Source: Dasyornis broadbenti
Taxonomy: Eukaryota > Chordata > Aves > Passeriformes > Dasyornithidae
Length of the DNA stretch: 64,000 bases
Direction: 5' to 3'
Assembly: GCA_013397935.1 (NCBI GenBank)
Contig: VZRN01005169.1
Coordinates: 1,620,348-1,684,347, forward strand
Positions 22,494 to 36,520 of the stretch are shown in pieces (the stretch's first letter is position 1; each line of letters starts with the position of its first letter). The notes beneath the pieces were generated by a model. The model was not told the origin of the DNA. It saw only the letters and a list, made by a program, of their open reading frames with translations, and did not search any database. The position numbers and the translations under genes are program-made.

Positions 22494-25400
22494 GGATATA
22501 AAGAAATTATACAAAGGGAGTAAAAGCGCAAAAAAAAAAAAGAAAATAAAAAAAATATTTCTAACAGCTCCCCAGTCAGTGATGAAAACAAGACTGTATG
22601 AGTTTATAAGAGAATTATAAGGACAAAAGAAAAAGAAATGTTAAACTGAAACTAGAAATCTCTAATTTTAGCAAGCTGAATTTAAAATCTTTGTCTAGTG
22701 CACAAAATTTTTTGGGTAAACAAAATATGCCTTTGTTTGCTTGGTTAGTCCACGAGGGATAATAAAGCTAAGAGACAACACTGGATTTACGGATAATCAG
22801 ATTAAGGCTGTGATCTCTGTTTTCTTTCTAATCTGGAGTTGCAAAAACCCGTGATGTTTGGAACCGTATCTTGAAAACTGTATCTAAACATGAGGAACAC
22901 CCGCTGGTCTGAGTGAAAGACTAAAGCTGTCGGACAAAGTTTAGTTGTGTTGGACAAAGTCTGTGCAAAGCTTCTGACTTTGGCCTGGTTTATAGTCTCT
23001 TAGTTTGGTGGTGGTACTCTCCTGAACAGAGATGAGTGGCACCCAACTGTAGGTGGTTCTTACGTAGCTGGGAGTCTGGACCACTAACCTGGAGTTATGG
23101 GGGATTCCAGACTTACCTGATCCTACATATTTAAGGTCAATTGATTTCAGGTGTGTTCTCTTTATATTGCACTAATACCAACTGGTTGTTTTGAAGAGAT
23201 GGAGGCCCCAAAGTTTTCTCCTAAACACACAAATGAAATGTCTTATGGAAAAGGAAAATGATTCAAATAGAGTAATGCTGGAGCTGAGGAAATGAGGATT
23301 ATAAACATGGGTGTGGGGGAGAAGTGGGCAAGTCAATCATGGTGCCCATGTGACATTGCTCTCAGGAATTTGCAGTGGTGTTTCTGGCTGAAATGATCAC
23401 ATTCTACGGGCTCTGACTGCAGAAGGAAGATTTTAAAGGGGGAGAATAATTAAGCAATGACAGAGGCATCATCATTATTAGATAATCACAACCCAGGGGC
23501 ATTAGCAAACGTTGAGTGTCTCTAATCCCATGGGGTCTAATTATTCTGTGATAATAACCACACCTCCAAGTTTTAATTTATTCTTGTGGAGAATCTGAAG
23601 GGGGAGGGGGAGAAACGGGGGCATTTTAATATTTTTGCTAAAAGAAGATGCAGTTGGCCTTTCACTAGGGCTCATCAGTATTCTAATCTAACCAGCATGT
23701 GTGATTGGCATTAAATTGTCTGCCCTTTACGGTCTTCAGCCAATCTGAGTATTCACCCTTGCACAAACTGGTGGTCTCCCCGTTGCTAACAGTACCAGCA
23801 GGCAGTACCTTGTTCTATTTCTCAGGGCAAATTTTGGCAAAGGAGAGGTAGATTTCCCTGGTCTGGAGTGGTTTATTTCCCATAAGGTCCTGTGACAAAC
23901 ACATTGCCACTGGTATGAAGAAAGAAGTAAAAACTTGCACATTTTCTGGTATCTCAGAAGTGTTGTCTGACATGTCAAAAAGGAAGATTCTAGTAAGTTT
24001 AAGTGCTCTGCTGTGCTTGGATAGAATAAAATAAAAGTGACAGATGCACTCCAGGGAAAGAGCACCAGAAAAGCAAGAGAGCAAGAGAGAGTCAGGGGGA
24101 ACAAGAATGACAATACAGAAAGACATATACCAATATCACAGCCTTTCTCCAATAAGTCAGTGTCCCTCTCCTTCTTCATTACTCACAGGTGAACTGTTCC
24201 CCTGAAAGATAGTCCGTATCTTCTCAAGGAACAGGGAAAGAGAAGCAGCAGTGAGCAAAGGAGGAAGGGAGAGCACCATTCACTCAACTTCTGGTCTCTT
24301 CTATTTCTCTGTGTGCATGCACGTGCAAATGAGAGCAAGCATGACAGAGAGGGAAAGGAGCGGAAGGAGTCTTTCCCCATGGTGATCCTTCTGGTTCTGG
24401 CTTTCTGAAAACAGCTTTATATTTTACAAAGTCCTTTGTGTACATTGACTTATACAAGAATAAAAAAAGAAAAAAACCATAAAGAGGTGAACCAATTCGC
24501 TCAAATTCTTTGCAAATTCAGAAGCCAAGGTCTTCAACATGAGAAAAACTTTAGGCTCATAAATCCACATTATTTAGCACTGCCTGGGTTTTTGAGAGCT
24601 AAGAAAGTTTGGGAGAAATGAAAATCAGGGACACTCATTTTAATCACTTATTTATGTTAACACCTAATTTGACATTTATGATTGTCATGAAATTACAGGG
24701 TCTACACCATGGATCTTCCACAGCTGTACAAAGAAGAAGGAGAACACAGAGCATGCAAAGGTACTATAGGTATGGCATAAAAACTTATCAGCTGGTTATT
24801 TTTGTAGTTTTCTAGTCTTCTGTTCTGTAACTTTCCTCCCATTCTATCTATCTAGCAGAAGGTATTTCAACAAACAAAGGTTTATTGATTGGGCATGTCT
24901 TTGTGAATCTAGGCTATTTTGTGAATCTTGGTGTTTGAGGGCACATTTTCCTGTGAAATTATGAAGATGGAGAGAGAGAGAGTAATATTCTGGGCCATTT
25001 CCACACTGATGAATCTGTTTTGTTGAAATCCCTTGCTCAGTGAAGACCATCCACCTCTAGAGTAAACTACAAGTTGTACCTCAATACTGAGTTGAGTGCC
25101 TGCAACATAACATATTGTGCATTTTCCCCACCACAGTGATAAATCGCCTTTGGTTTTGGGTGGGAAGTACTTTAGACAGGCTCGGGAATAGAATAATAAT
25201 GCACAGTGGACTGGCTTGAGTTAAACTTCATAGCTGACCATTAGATATTTCCAACTGTAACTCTAACTGAAATCAAAACAAATTGAATCACCACAGTACG
25301 AGGAAAACAAAGAAGAATTACTGAGCACTTATGACTCTGTTTCACTCAGTGGGGCCAAGGGCTGTGGCTGTGCTCGTTGAAGCACCACTGAGTTCACATC

Positions 25401-28400
25401 AAAGCCATTTCTACAGGGAGCTTCCAGCTGTGCTCTCATGTTTATTACTGCTATCTCACACAATTTGGAGCAGGCTATTGTTCCGAGACGCATGCCCCGA
25501 TGCTGAAATGACCTCCATGTGGAGCCACTTCAGAATACAGCCACTTATAAATCAATTTCTGAAGAATTTCTGATCTAAAATCAAGAAGGCTCTACTTGAG
25601 GCCAGGATCTCCTGCCTGGAGTACAGGTTCCTTCACACTGCCCCTGGTGTGCCTGAAACATCTTCAACACACTTTCAGCACTAAGCAATGACAAACAACA
25701 TGCACTAGCATCTCTCCATGAAAAAAAAAAAAAAAAGAAAAAAGAATGTCAGCAGAGTCCAAGGCTATCGTTCAAGGTAAGCAATGTTTTTGTTCTACAA
25801 GTGCTTATCACATGCATGTATGGCAATTCAAATCCTAGTATATGGGAGAGGATGGCCTGATATATCTTCTTGTTCACCTCTCTCATACATCTATCTTAAG
25901 ATCACATAAATAGTCCCTGGGAGGTGTTTGTCTTTCCATTGCAACAAGGTATTTCTAAAAGACTTGTTTCCTTCAGACACTTAGGAGTCCTATCCATGGT
26001 ATTTTAGAACAGAGATGAGATAAACTATATATTGAAAATTTGAGTTTGTAGTTAAAGGAGTTAGGAATCCTGAAAGTGCATGAATAATTATTTCCACGGA
26101 AGATGGGTATCTAAGTGGGGTGTGCAAGCACAACCTCATTGCAATAGCACATCCACAAGACACAGCTGTTCGCCCCTGGGAGCTGCAGAACTCGATAAAA
26201 TTACTCAGCCAGGCCCTTTGCAGACCATTTGTAAAGTCGTATTTAGTTCACTGTGACAGTGGTTCTTTTCATCCACATTGCACATTTTTGTACTGCAAAC
26301 AGCAGAAGCAGTTGATGGTTTACTTTGCTTGATTTTAAACACATGCAGTTGTTTGAGATATTTTTGTTTGGCCATTGCATAAAATAATTCAGGAGCCCCA
26401 TATTCAAGTAACAAGAGAATGTTGAAACAATTAGGTTAAGACATTAATAATAATAAATAACAAAATAAAAATAAGATTTTAAAATTATTATTTTTTCCTA
26501 TTAATTCTAATTATTCTGCCTTAGGTAAACAGACCAGGAGTATCCATGGACACACGCACAATCCAGTAGGATTGAAGGAACAGTGTTGGCAGTAGTTGAA
26601 AGCTCCTTCAAATGCATGAGTTTTTCTAAGATTTACATTATTTCCTGGGTATTATGAACTGCAGCATTTTCTGGGCTTGTAGCTTCTTGTAAAATATATT
26701 ACATATAAGCTCACATATCTACCTGTGTAGGCAAGCTGATACTATCATCTCTCTTTAGTGGAAAGCAACCCTGAATGAACTTCCAATAGTGCTTCCAGCA
26801 GAAAGAAAACCAGCTTTTTTTTACAAACTGGGATTCTTGTAGCTTGAAATAGAGATTAAGAGTGGGATAGAGAGACACTTACAAAATATAATGTATTATA
26901 CGTGTTATTTGTATACTGCAAGCAAAGTAAATCCTGAAATGTGCTAAGGCAATGGATTTAATACTTTAGGAAGATGATAATGTAGTAATGTTTAAAAAAC
27001 AAACATGTCTCCTGTTGAATTAGATCCTACTAATCCATGGTTTAGTACTGTATGCTGTTTCCTAAAAATAAAAACAAACCTAAAAAATTAACTAGCACAA
27101 TGCTTGACTGAAAATATGCACATGTTTCTGCCCTCCGGTATTTAAGGAATTCTGAGGAAACAGCTGGAGATTTCTGTGCCAAAAAAATAATAAACTGATA
27201 ATGTTAATTCTAAAACAGATCAGGAGCTTTGGCAAAATGACTCCTGCGGTTGTCAGGCAGCCTCACACTGCTTCACAAAGCAGTTCTGCCCACCCTGAGC
27301 CCATTCAGCACCTGAACCTCCCTGATCCTTCAGGCTTGCACTGATGCACCTGCTCAGAAACCCTTCCGAGAGGAGAATGTACAAATACCTGTTACATCTT
27401 AAGGGCCAAACATGCAAACAGGTAATCCCAGTGAACTGCTGGCCTGTCTGCTGCCATCAGCATCCTTCAGGTTATCACTGGCTCATTTTTCCAATGAGGA
27501 CACCAGGGAGAGACAGTGCTGTTCCAGGGAGGCTCCATATGAATCCATCACAATTCACCTCTCCTTTTACTGTTCTGGGACTCTGGGAGATTCTTAGCCA
27601 CAATTCCCACTCTTTTCTTCTTTAGTCATTTAGGACAGATTGTAGCATTATTAAAAGTACAAATATAGGTCAAAAATGCCCAGTTTCCTATTTTTGGCTC
27701 CATCTTGTGCTTGCATGTCTGCTTAAGGATGACCTAATTATCAGATGGGCTTAGTACCAATATATCTCTCCAAGAAGCAGCATAATCTCTGGGCACTAAG
27801 AGCAGCCAAAATCAATTCACTTATTTCGGAGCTTAACCACAGACTCAGAAACTTAACACCATGTGGGTGAGACCAGTGGACACACAACAGTTCAGAAATG
27901 TACTTGTCTTGTCACAAATCTCCTTGAACTACGCAGTCCAGTAAGAGGCACCGCGAAGTGGGTGTGCTAAGGCAAGATTTTCTTCCATAGCTTCCTTGAA
28001 AACACATTCTTTTAAAAATATTGGTGCTGAGATCAGGGTTAAGGCATTGAAATTCTCTGTCCTCCAAGCATTAAGGTAACAGTGCTAATTGTATAACTAG
28101 ATTTAAATACAAAATTTCAAAACTTAGAATTGGGTTGTTTAAATATGTGTACTGTACATACACTGCATTTTAAAATCTTTATTTAAGCTATGTCTTACAT
28201 TTATCAGCTGAATCTTTATCCTAAAAATAATGACAATTATACTAGGGAAGTTTTCTTTGTTCTGCAAAACTAATAAAGCTTATTTTAAATGATTTTACAA
28301 TAATGGAACATGCATTAATTCCACATGAAATGGCACAAAAATAATCAATTTGTACTACAGCGCAACGAGTGCCATTCGGCATTTTAAACCAGTCTTTTCC

Positions 28401-29429
28401 AACATAAAACATCTACTTCAATTCAGTCTTTAGCAAACTGTCAGACCTTCCTACACACCTACTGGTAGCGTTATTTTTGGATCATCCTGGAAGCAAATCA
28501 CAACTATCTCAGTGGGTGTACTGGCCTCTAACAAAATGTCATGGTTGCAGCCTTGCGCCACTGATTGGAGAAAAATGTATCATACTGAAGTGAACAAAAA
28601 GCAAATCTTCTAAGAATGATTATTTGAACATACTTCACTGCTTCTCAGCTAAAGCATCTTGTATATTTTATAAAATCTCTACCATTTCAACTACTGTACT
28701 CACAACATGAACACCTTCAACTAACAAAGACAATCTTCATACTAGATTAGGGGGTAGAGAAAATAATGAACCACGGATGATAGCTATAATTCTCTGTTTT
28801 GAGCAGAGGGAAAGAATGAATTAATTCTTACAGGAAAGGCAGTTCAATTTCTTTTTCTCTTTCAGTTTATTCTATACTTCACAGTCTTCTTTTTTTGGGG
28901 ACTGCTATTCTTCAATGTCAGCATCTGTCTGAAAATGAGTATTTTTAGACCTTTTTGCTTAGGAGAACTTTTTTTCAACGTAAGAGTTAATGGCTGAATA
29001 CTGATATAATATGACAAAAGATGCACTGGATTTTAAGAGGTCATTAAAAGAAAAGTCTCACTTTCTATCCTATCAGTGTTTTTTTTTCTGAAATACTTCC
29101 TTTTAGGTTTACACAACAGATAAACCTAAAGAGTTTTTTACTGAACCATGAATAGCTAGTTCAGCGGTGTGAATAAATAATAGTTTAGAGAATCAAATAA
29201 TCTTGAAAATTTCATGAAAAATGAAGGCTCCTAAGTCTGAAACGGAATTAGCTTCTGGTTTAGCAATTCTGTCCCCCCACAGCTCAAAAATTATATTGTG
29301 TATGTTCATGCAGATGAATTCGGATATATAATTAGATGTTTTGTCTCTTCATTTGCACATAGTAGGGCTTTCCTACTGGCTACTGAGAAACCATTTATGC
29401 GTGAATTGGAAGAAACAAAATTGAGATGA

Positions 29430-29512
29430 GCTCACAGAGGCTGTGGCATCTCCATCCTTAGAGATACTCAAACCTTGACTGGACATGGCTTACAACAACC
29501 TGCTCTGAGTGG
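29430..29512 (+). mobile_element. Short CR1 scrap
   Basis: The words 'gaggctgtggcatctccatccttagagatactcaaaccttgactggacatgg' and 'aacaacctgctctgagtggtcc' match the sense strand of the CR1 3' region. The usual tail is missing, so only about 80 bp are recognisable. Plus orientation. Confidence 0.65.
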
Positions 29513-32500
29513 TCCACATTTTTCAGTGCTGTATTAGCCTTGTACCACGCAGAGCAGTCAGAATACACGTTATCACCCTTGGGAAAATTAGGGTACTGGG
29601 TCAACTGAGGGAAATTAAATGTCAGACAGTGTTAGACACATATACTTTGATCCTGAGCTTATATGCTCCTCCTTCACATCCACCTCCAGGCATTCCCACC
29701 ACCCACTGAATGAACCCTGCATCTCTGCAGGCTCTGGAATAGCAGCCTCCCTGCGAGCTCTTCGCTCGATGATCCATTTGCAGGATGTGTCAAGGACAGT
29801 TCTCTGGAGGAGAGAATAAAGTTCCTGACATTCAGCTGGGATTCTTCCTGCCCAAATTGGGAAATTTACAGTGTGGATACCTACAACTGAGGGAGTCCCT
29901 CCAAAATCCTTTCCCAGTTAACAAGAAATGCAAACCTCCAGGTACCCACCCAAGGGGAATTGAGACAAACTGAATCAGACATCCTGGAGTCAGGTAAAAG
30001 CTACCCCAGCCCAAATCCTTGTGCTATGAAATATTACAGGTACCTGCCCTTAAAACAGTATGAAATACCACTAGTACCTGTCTTCAAAACAGAAAACGTA
30101 TACTAAGCAAGTGAAATGAAAATAAAGTGAAAATTAATTAACTAAATAGAGGTGATTAAAGTAAATAAAGGAAACAATTATCATATCAAAATAAAAGACA
30201 AGAAAGATGATTAAATGAGTCTTCAAAAGACCCATGAGAAACTCATGAAAGACATAATATGCATTTACCTGGTTTTTAGTCTTTCATGATTTCATTTTAA
30301 TTTTTATTCACTACCATCTGATAATTGCAAGAAACAGTTACTTTAACCATAGGCAATTTAAACCATTTTAATTTTTTTTCCAGGGCCAAGAGACAAAAGA
30401 ACCTATTTATTGCCTGAGGGGATTTTTACTAAAATGAAAGCTTAATCTTTCATGTTTTTTTAAGCAAAGGCTTTTAAAAAATCATTTCTAACAATGCTGT
30501 AGGGAGACACTTCCATGGGTATGCAAAATTGAAATTATAAATTTACAATTATAAAAAAATTAATAGTTTGGGGGATTGTATTGTCTCTGTTCTTTCTGAA
30601 TGAATACTCTTTCAAGCTTAAGAGAAAGTATTTAGCACATGGAAGAGAATGAATGTCCTTAGACTCTCTTGCGGTCAAAGCTATTTAGTCAGAATGTATG
30701 AGAGAAATATCATTGGAGTTTAATTTGTTTAGAAATCCTCAAATATCAGATGTCCTGCTGGTTCCTCATTTCCTGGCCAGTTTTCCTGTGTTGCCAATGC
30801 ACTGAAGTTGGCCTGACCACTCTTCTCTCTGTACTAATGTGGTGCACCGATGGTTGCTAAATCTTACCTATGTAAAATTAAGCTTTAAAATGAATTTTAA
30901 CTGAAACATCCACCTTTTGGGGCCCTTATGACACATGTTTACAAAGGACAGAACGAGAGCTCTTGGTCAAAGATTGATTCAGGGGAGATCTTCAGGGAAG
31001 ATATCGTTATATCTGGGTAGAAACATGGATATGATTTATGTGGCTGCCATGGTTTAAGGCATACTAGAAGTACACACTTATGCCCATCTCCATTCTGTGC
31101 AGTATTTTGCCTGTAACAACATCAAGAAAAGAATTAAATTTAAGCGTTTACCTTTGCACTGCCCCAAATTTGGGCTGTTTTCTCAACTGAAAAATATTAA
31201 TTTAATGCACCATCTGGAAAGACACAAACATTTCTTCCTGGGCTTAGCGCAGGCTTTGAAATCAGACAAAATAATTTACACTTATGAAACACAACAAACT
31301 GAAGTGTTCTATTAAAGGAAAACTAGACCAAAAAAATACCCTTAAGGCCTCCAAACATCCACACATTGAAAAGCAGATTTAAACGTTTCCTGCCAATATA
31401 TTTCAAGTTTTAGTGGAAACACTTTGAGCTACTATGAAAAGCTTTATCAAACTAAATTCATTTTCCATGGAGCAGAGAAGAATCATTGAAGATATTATTC
31501 AGGTTTACAAAACATGTAATAGGGTGGAGAATGTGGAACCAGATAAGGAAGGTTAAACTGAAGAACATTTTAACAAGGCTTGATTTTAGGTTGGTTGTGC
31601 AACTTAAAAGGGTCAGTGGACGTATTAGAGATTTTTAAAGCTGTCTAATATTAGAAACACTTGTGTACAGGTACCATCTGCAAGACTTCCAAAGGCAACT
31701 GGCATTCTGAATATAGTATTTGAAAGGCTAATAGTTCAGAATTTTTGGAAAATAACACAAGTTCAGTGGGGTAGCTGAAGTCTCTTCGAGAAAACCCTTG
31801 GTATCTGCTCTACAATACCACCCTGAGCAATAGGAAGCTCTAGTTACCCCTGAGATGTATGTGCCCAGCGCAGTGGAAGCACCGGTCTACCACGGGTCTC
31901 TGCAGACCTGGACATCAGATAAAACCACCTTCCAGGTTCCAAAGGAGAATCAAGACCAGGTTTAAAGAGAACAGCAAGTCAGACAGGCTGGATAAGAAGA
32001 CTATGTTGGAGAGGGAAAGAGAGAAATGAGGGCCTTAAGGTTGAATCTATGTTCTGTGTGGACATGGCAACCAAAGTGCACGATGGAAACATTCTGGTGT
32101 CAGTTTGCTGCAGAGCAGCAAGGAAAAGGGAGTTAATTTCCAGCCTCTCTAAACCACAGTGTACTGCATTGAGTTGCCCTGAGAAGTCTTGCCAGTATGG
32201 GTCAAGATATGTTGTGTGTGTCTCGGGAGGACAGAGCTGCTCAGACATTTATCAGCTAAACTGCAGAGATATCACAGAGCATGCATGAAATGCAACATTT
32301 CTCCTTTTATAAATTTAGGCAGGAGTAACATGGAAACACTGACACTGGGACTAGCCTTTTGCAAAGCATTAAGTCCCTGCTCCAGGATGAAGGGAAGAGA
32401 TTTCTCAGGTTTAAAAAAAAATACATCAGCAAGCCAAAATTCTTTTCAGCCAACCTGCTTCTCAGAGATGTTGCTAATGAATATTATTTTTAAGTCTAGA

Positions 32501-33677
32501 TGAGGCTCGTGCCAGAAACAGGAAAATTCTGCTCAAACTTAGTATTAGACAAGCTTCTTTCCAATTAACCTCTGTCCCAAACAAACAATAAAAATGTAAT
32601 ATAATGGGAGCCTTGGCCAGCATCAACACCCAGCACGACACTCAGTCCCAGTTCTATTGTGCAGTGAAGACTGTTTTCCTTACTGATGAGCTCAAACCGT
32701 CTGCCATGAATTACTTTTTCATGGGGGATAAATATACACTTAAACAAGATTAAACACAAATGTTCTTTAGTGGTGTCTAAAATAATATGAATGTTTTTTA
32801 GAACGGCAATAAACACACTTCATGATGCAAATAATTACACCCTGCAGCATTTATGTAACAATAAGTGGCCAGATTCTCTATTCAGCTACATCACTGTAAA
32901 TCCAGAGTAACTACACTGAATCAACATCCCTCTCTGTGGATTGTGGAGATCCTGAAGTGTTACCTAAGACTGAATTTGTCCCAGTTTCTCACTAGGGATT
33001 TGCAGACATCAGACACACATTGCTGGAAGTCTACAGGGTGGTCATGGAGGCATCTCCACCTCTTATCCTGTCCCTTTTCCCCCTCATAAGTTTGGCTTCT
33101 GCTTAGTGTAATGAAGTCAGAATCTGGCTGTGTGTTCCTTGTGCATCTGATGTCACTTCTCTAACTGTATACTCAGGACCAGAAGAAAGCTCAACAGAGA
33201 TACAGCAAGGGAAGGAAAAAAAAAGGACTTAACAAAAATTCATGATGGGTAAAGACAATGCATGCATGTGCTGGGATCCAAAGATCAATGTCCTGGGGAG
33301 TAAAAAGAACCACCTCAGATGATTTTCATTTGGATGGGAAGAGTTTGGTCATGTTCTGAATTCTTTCTGAAAAGTTAATTTTATCTTAAGTTTCCCATGC
33401 AATTGTAATTTTCATGCAGAGTTTTGTAAGATGGGTCTGTTAGGCTTTAATGGCCCCTGAAATGAATCTGGAAAGGTCAACATGTCCACATTGGAGCACT
33501 TGAAAAAGCAGTTATTTGCTTAAAAATAACAGCAACAAAAATTTATTCAGCTATTAAAAGTTCTTCAGAATTTACATGAGCACAGAACTTAGACACAACA
33601 TGGAATCAGCATTTTTAACTACCATCTTCCCCTTGACTCCCATGTTTGTGTGCTGGAAGGAGGCACTCTGCTCTTAC

Positions 33678-33812
33678 CGGGACTTGTGAGGGCTCCCAGA
33701 GCACCAGTCGTTGTGGAGAGAGGGTTTGCATTGGTGGTGGTAGCTGAGGTCTGGGCGGCGGCTGCTGCGGCTGCTAAAGTTGCCAAATTCTGTAATTGTA
33801 AAGCGTTCATGC
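33678..33812 (-). CDS. CELF2: CELF2 exon E5: alanine-rich part of the linker
   Basis: 135 nt, phase 1 at both ends; acceptor ccacatag then GCATGAAC, donor CCCG then gtaaga. It encodes MNALQLQNLATLAAAAAAAQ followed by a Thr/Ser/Asn-rich run ending GALGALTSP. A seven-alanine tract is coded by mixed GCA, GCC codons, not a pure repeat. MNALQLQNLATL is diagnostic for CELF2 against CELF1. The Thr-rich TSATTT and STTTGALG differ at a few positions from the mammalian protein as I recall it. The segment belongs to the divergent linker used for protein contacts and for activation or repression of splicing. In the frame that follows E4 skipping, its second codon is TGA (see findings). Confidence 0.97.
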
Positions 33813-36500
33813 CTATGTGGAGGAAAACCAGGGTTAATTAAAACAGGGAATAATCATAATTGTCATCATCATAATCACCAAAAAGTGCTATTTTCAATGG
33901 TCATGAGGACTGGGGTGCACTTTACCAATAAACTTGATTCTTTTCACTCCCAAGACATCAATAATCTGCAGCCACCTCTTACAGTTCCTGAACAGTATCT
34001 CTCACCTCTCTACCTTGGAATTGAGAGAATGCACCAAAGACACCAGCCTATACTTCAGGAAAATTAAACCTGGTTTGTGCCTCTTAGAAGTGCAGAATTA
34101 AAAGTCATTTAAACTCTGCATGAAGCCCAGGCACAATATTATTTCCTGACACAATGGGGGATGTAAAGAAGATAACTAGCATTTAAAACACATTCAGCAC
34201 AGGGTCATATAATTGGGATGAATAAAATTTGTTTCCCACATCTCCTCTGAATAGAACTACTAAGGTTATGCTGTGCAGTGGCCAATAATTGTGCTCAATT
34301 TCCTTTCGATGTTTAATTTCTAAAAACGTATATGAGCTAAGTACATCAAATTAATATCAGTCTGACCACAGAGCCAGGAATTTTCAGGCTGTAAGCTCTG
34401 GACTATGATATCAAGTCTACTGAGTCTTCCGTCACTTCATTATTTTAGAAAATGTGGGGGAGATACACCTTCATTTTAGTGAGAATCTTCAAGAAATGGA
34501 GGCATTAAATAGCAAAGGTTTAATTTAGATGGGAAGCAGAAAAAGGACAAACACTAAAGAGAACTCACGTGAAATGCAAAAAACCCCAATGATTAAGGAC
34601 CAGCCAATGACATACATTTGCTTAACTCAGAGGGACAGGAGTTGGTCTCTCCAGGGGAATTCAAAACAACATACCTTTTACCTTGGACTAGACAAAGTAC
34701 TGGCACTGACTCTAAAAAGAAATACTTCAGTAAGAGCTAAAATGCAGATTTAAGATGGGTGCTAGCATTAATGAGACTGGATCCTTCTCAGGATCCTCTG
34801 AGTAAGACCAGCTGTCCTCAGGAGCGATGTTCAGACTGGGCATTTACACAAGGACATGAGAGAGATGGTTTGGATGGCAGTGAGAGATCATCCTTTGGGT
34901 TTGGACATATGAAGGAGCTCTGTGAGGGCTTGAGCCCTCAACAGAGTTGACAAAGTACAAAACCCCAAAAGACTAAAAGAGTTATATTATGTTCTTGTAG
35001 TTCTGATAATACAAATACACTCACAAAAGGTTAGTCAGGAAGAGCAATACTTTTTCTAGACCTAGTGATAGAGCTGGGAAGATGGCATGAGTGTTGGGGA
35101 ACACTCAAAGAAGAAGAGCTTGAATGCCTGGAAACTTGTCAGATTTTTTCTTTATGTTAGTTTGCCTACAAGAGATATTTCTTCTCTCTCCACACTTTAC
35201 ATCTCAAACAGGGGAGCTTAACAACAACTCGGAGAAAACGAAAAAAAAAAGAGGGTTTAAATACAATACGCAGTAAGTATGTTTGAGAAGAAAAAAATGC
35301 AGTGATGGAAAGGTATTTTCGAGGAATTTGGAACTCCTGCAATAATAGAGTGATATTACTTTCAAACACATGTATGCCAGATTCAGGTACAACCAATCAT
35401 CTCCATAAAGAGGAATTCTTACTGTCACAGCATTAGGCACTGTGAAATGAACCTTGATATAAGCATCTATTTGTGAATAAAGCCCCACATTTGAATATAG
35501 CAAGTTCCAACAGGCAGGTCAGGCCACAGGTGAGCACGTAATTTGACTGAGGTTCTAACGTCGGTGTCTCAGTCAATACCCAAATAAAGCTCAGGTGTTG
35601 GTGTTTCTGAAAATGCGATGCAATTACAATGGTGGGAGTTAAGATTTTAGTTGATCCAAGATACACCAATTCATAGTCTGGAACTGGAACAAGACACTTG
35701 GAGAAATTACGTGACCAAGAAAGCTCTTTAAGGTTTCTTTTGGAGGCTAAATACCATCTTAAAAGATCAGGCTTTTCTCAAACACTACCAATCCAAACTA
35801 TTTTGCAAGGCACAGTTCAGACAGAAATTCAGGTATGCAAACAACATTGTTTTATTTTTTTTAAATTACTCATTTGACTTACTGGCTTGCCTTGTGTGTA
35901 TTTTTTTCCCCACCAAAGAATTATCTTACTTTGATAGTAAGACTGCAGACTATTTCTAACAAGATTTTGGGGATGGAGAAGACTTAAGCTGGGACCCACT
36001 TATTCATGAAAAAAGCAGTCAGTAGTTCTCAAAATGAGATACTGATGATTTTCATCCTGGCCTGATATTGGTCCTCAATTATCATTTACCTTCCTATTTC
36101 ATAAGAACCAGAAGTAATTCAGCAAAGAATATCCAGCAAATGTTGTTGGTCTTCACTGAGGCCATATTTCCTGCCATTCTGTAACAAGGATTTGGGAAAG
36201 CAGTGGGTTGCTCTCCTGCAGAGGAATGGCTTTCTGTCACTCCCTATTGAGTTATTCATCAGAAAGATCAGTCATAATCAGCTTATATTTCTTCTGTGTG
36301 AAGGTTTCTTTGGACTTTTAAATGGCATACATGGTAGGTTTAAATAATTGTGATGAATACTGAATGGTTCTAGGGGAGAGCCTAGGCCAGAAAAGGTCAA
36401 CAGGCAGCCGAACAAACAACTGCTCTCTCCGCACTCATGCATCACCCTTGCACTTCTGTGGATGCAAAACAAATATCATCATTGCCTCATCCCACAAAAC

Positions 36501-36520
36501 TTTTTTTTTTTTTTTTTTTT
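36501..36520. repeat. Poly-T tract (20)
   Basis: Twenty consecutive T on the plus strand, that is poly-A in the CELF2 sense strand. No SINE or retrocopy body is visible beside it. Confidence 0.9.

Larger units (their letters stand above)
15245..33677 (-). other. CELF2: CELF2 intron between E5 and E6 (18.4 kb)
   Basis: The largest intron in the window, donor gtaaga next to 33678, acceptor tttcag next to 15244. It holds minus-strand CR1 pieces at about 18391-18705 and 19747-20175, a plus-strand CR1 at about 21438-22155, a plus-strand CR1 scrap at 29430-29512, A-rich low complexity at 20411-20458, an (AAAT)n tract at 22475-22493 and an A-run near 25722-25736. Long unrepetitive AT-rich stretches, notably 23440-23740 and 28000-31700, carry no recognised gene. 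All moderate open frames in this interval fall in repeats or lack any motif. Confidence 0.9.

Noticed and set aside
23736..24179. 147-residue minus-strand open frame with a hydrophobic stretch
   Set aside because: Chance open reading in intronic DNA; no conserved motif and no splice sites in phase with neighbouring CELF2 exons.
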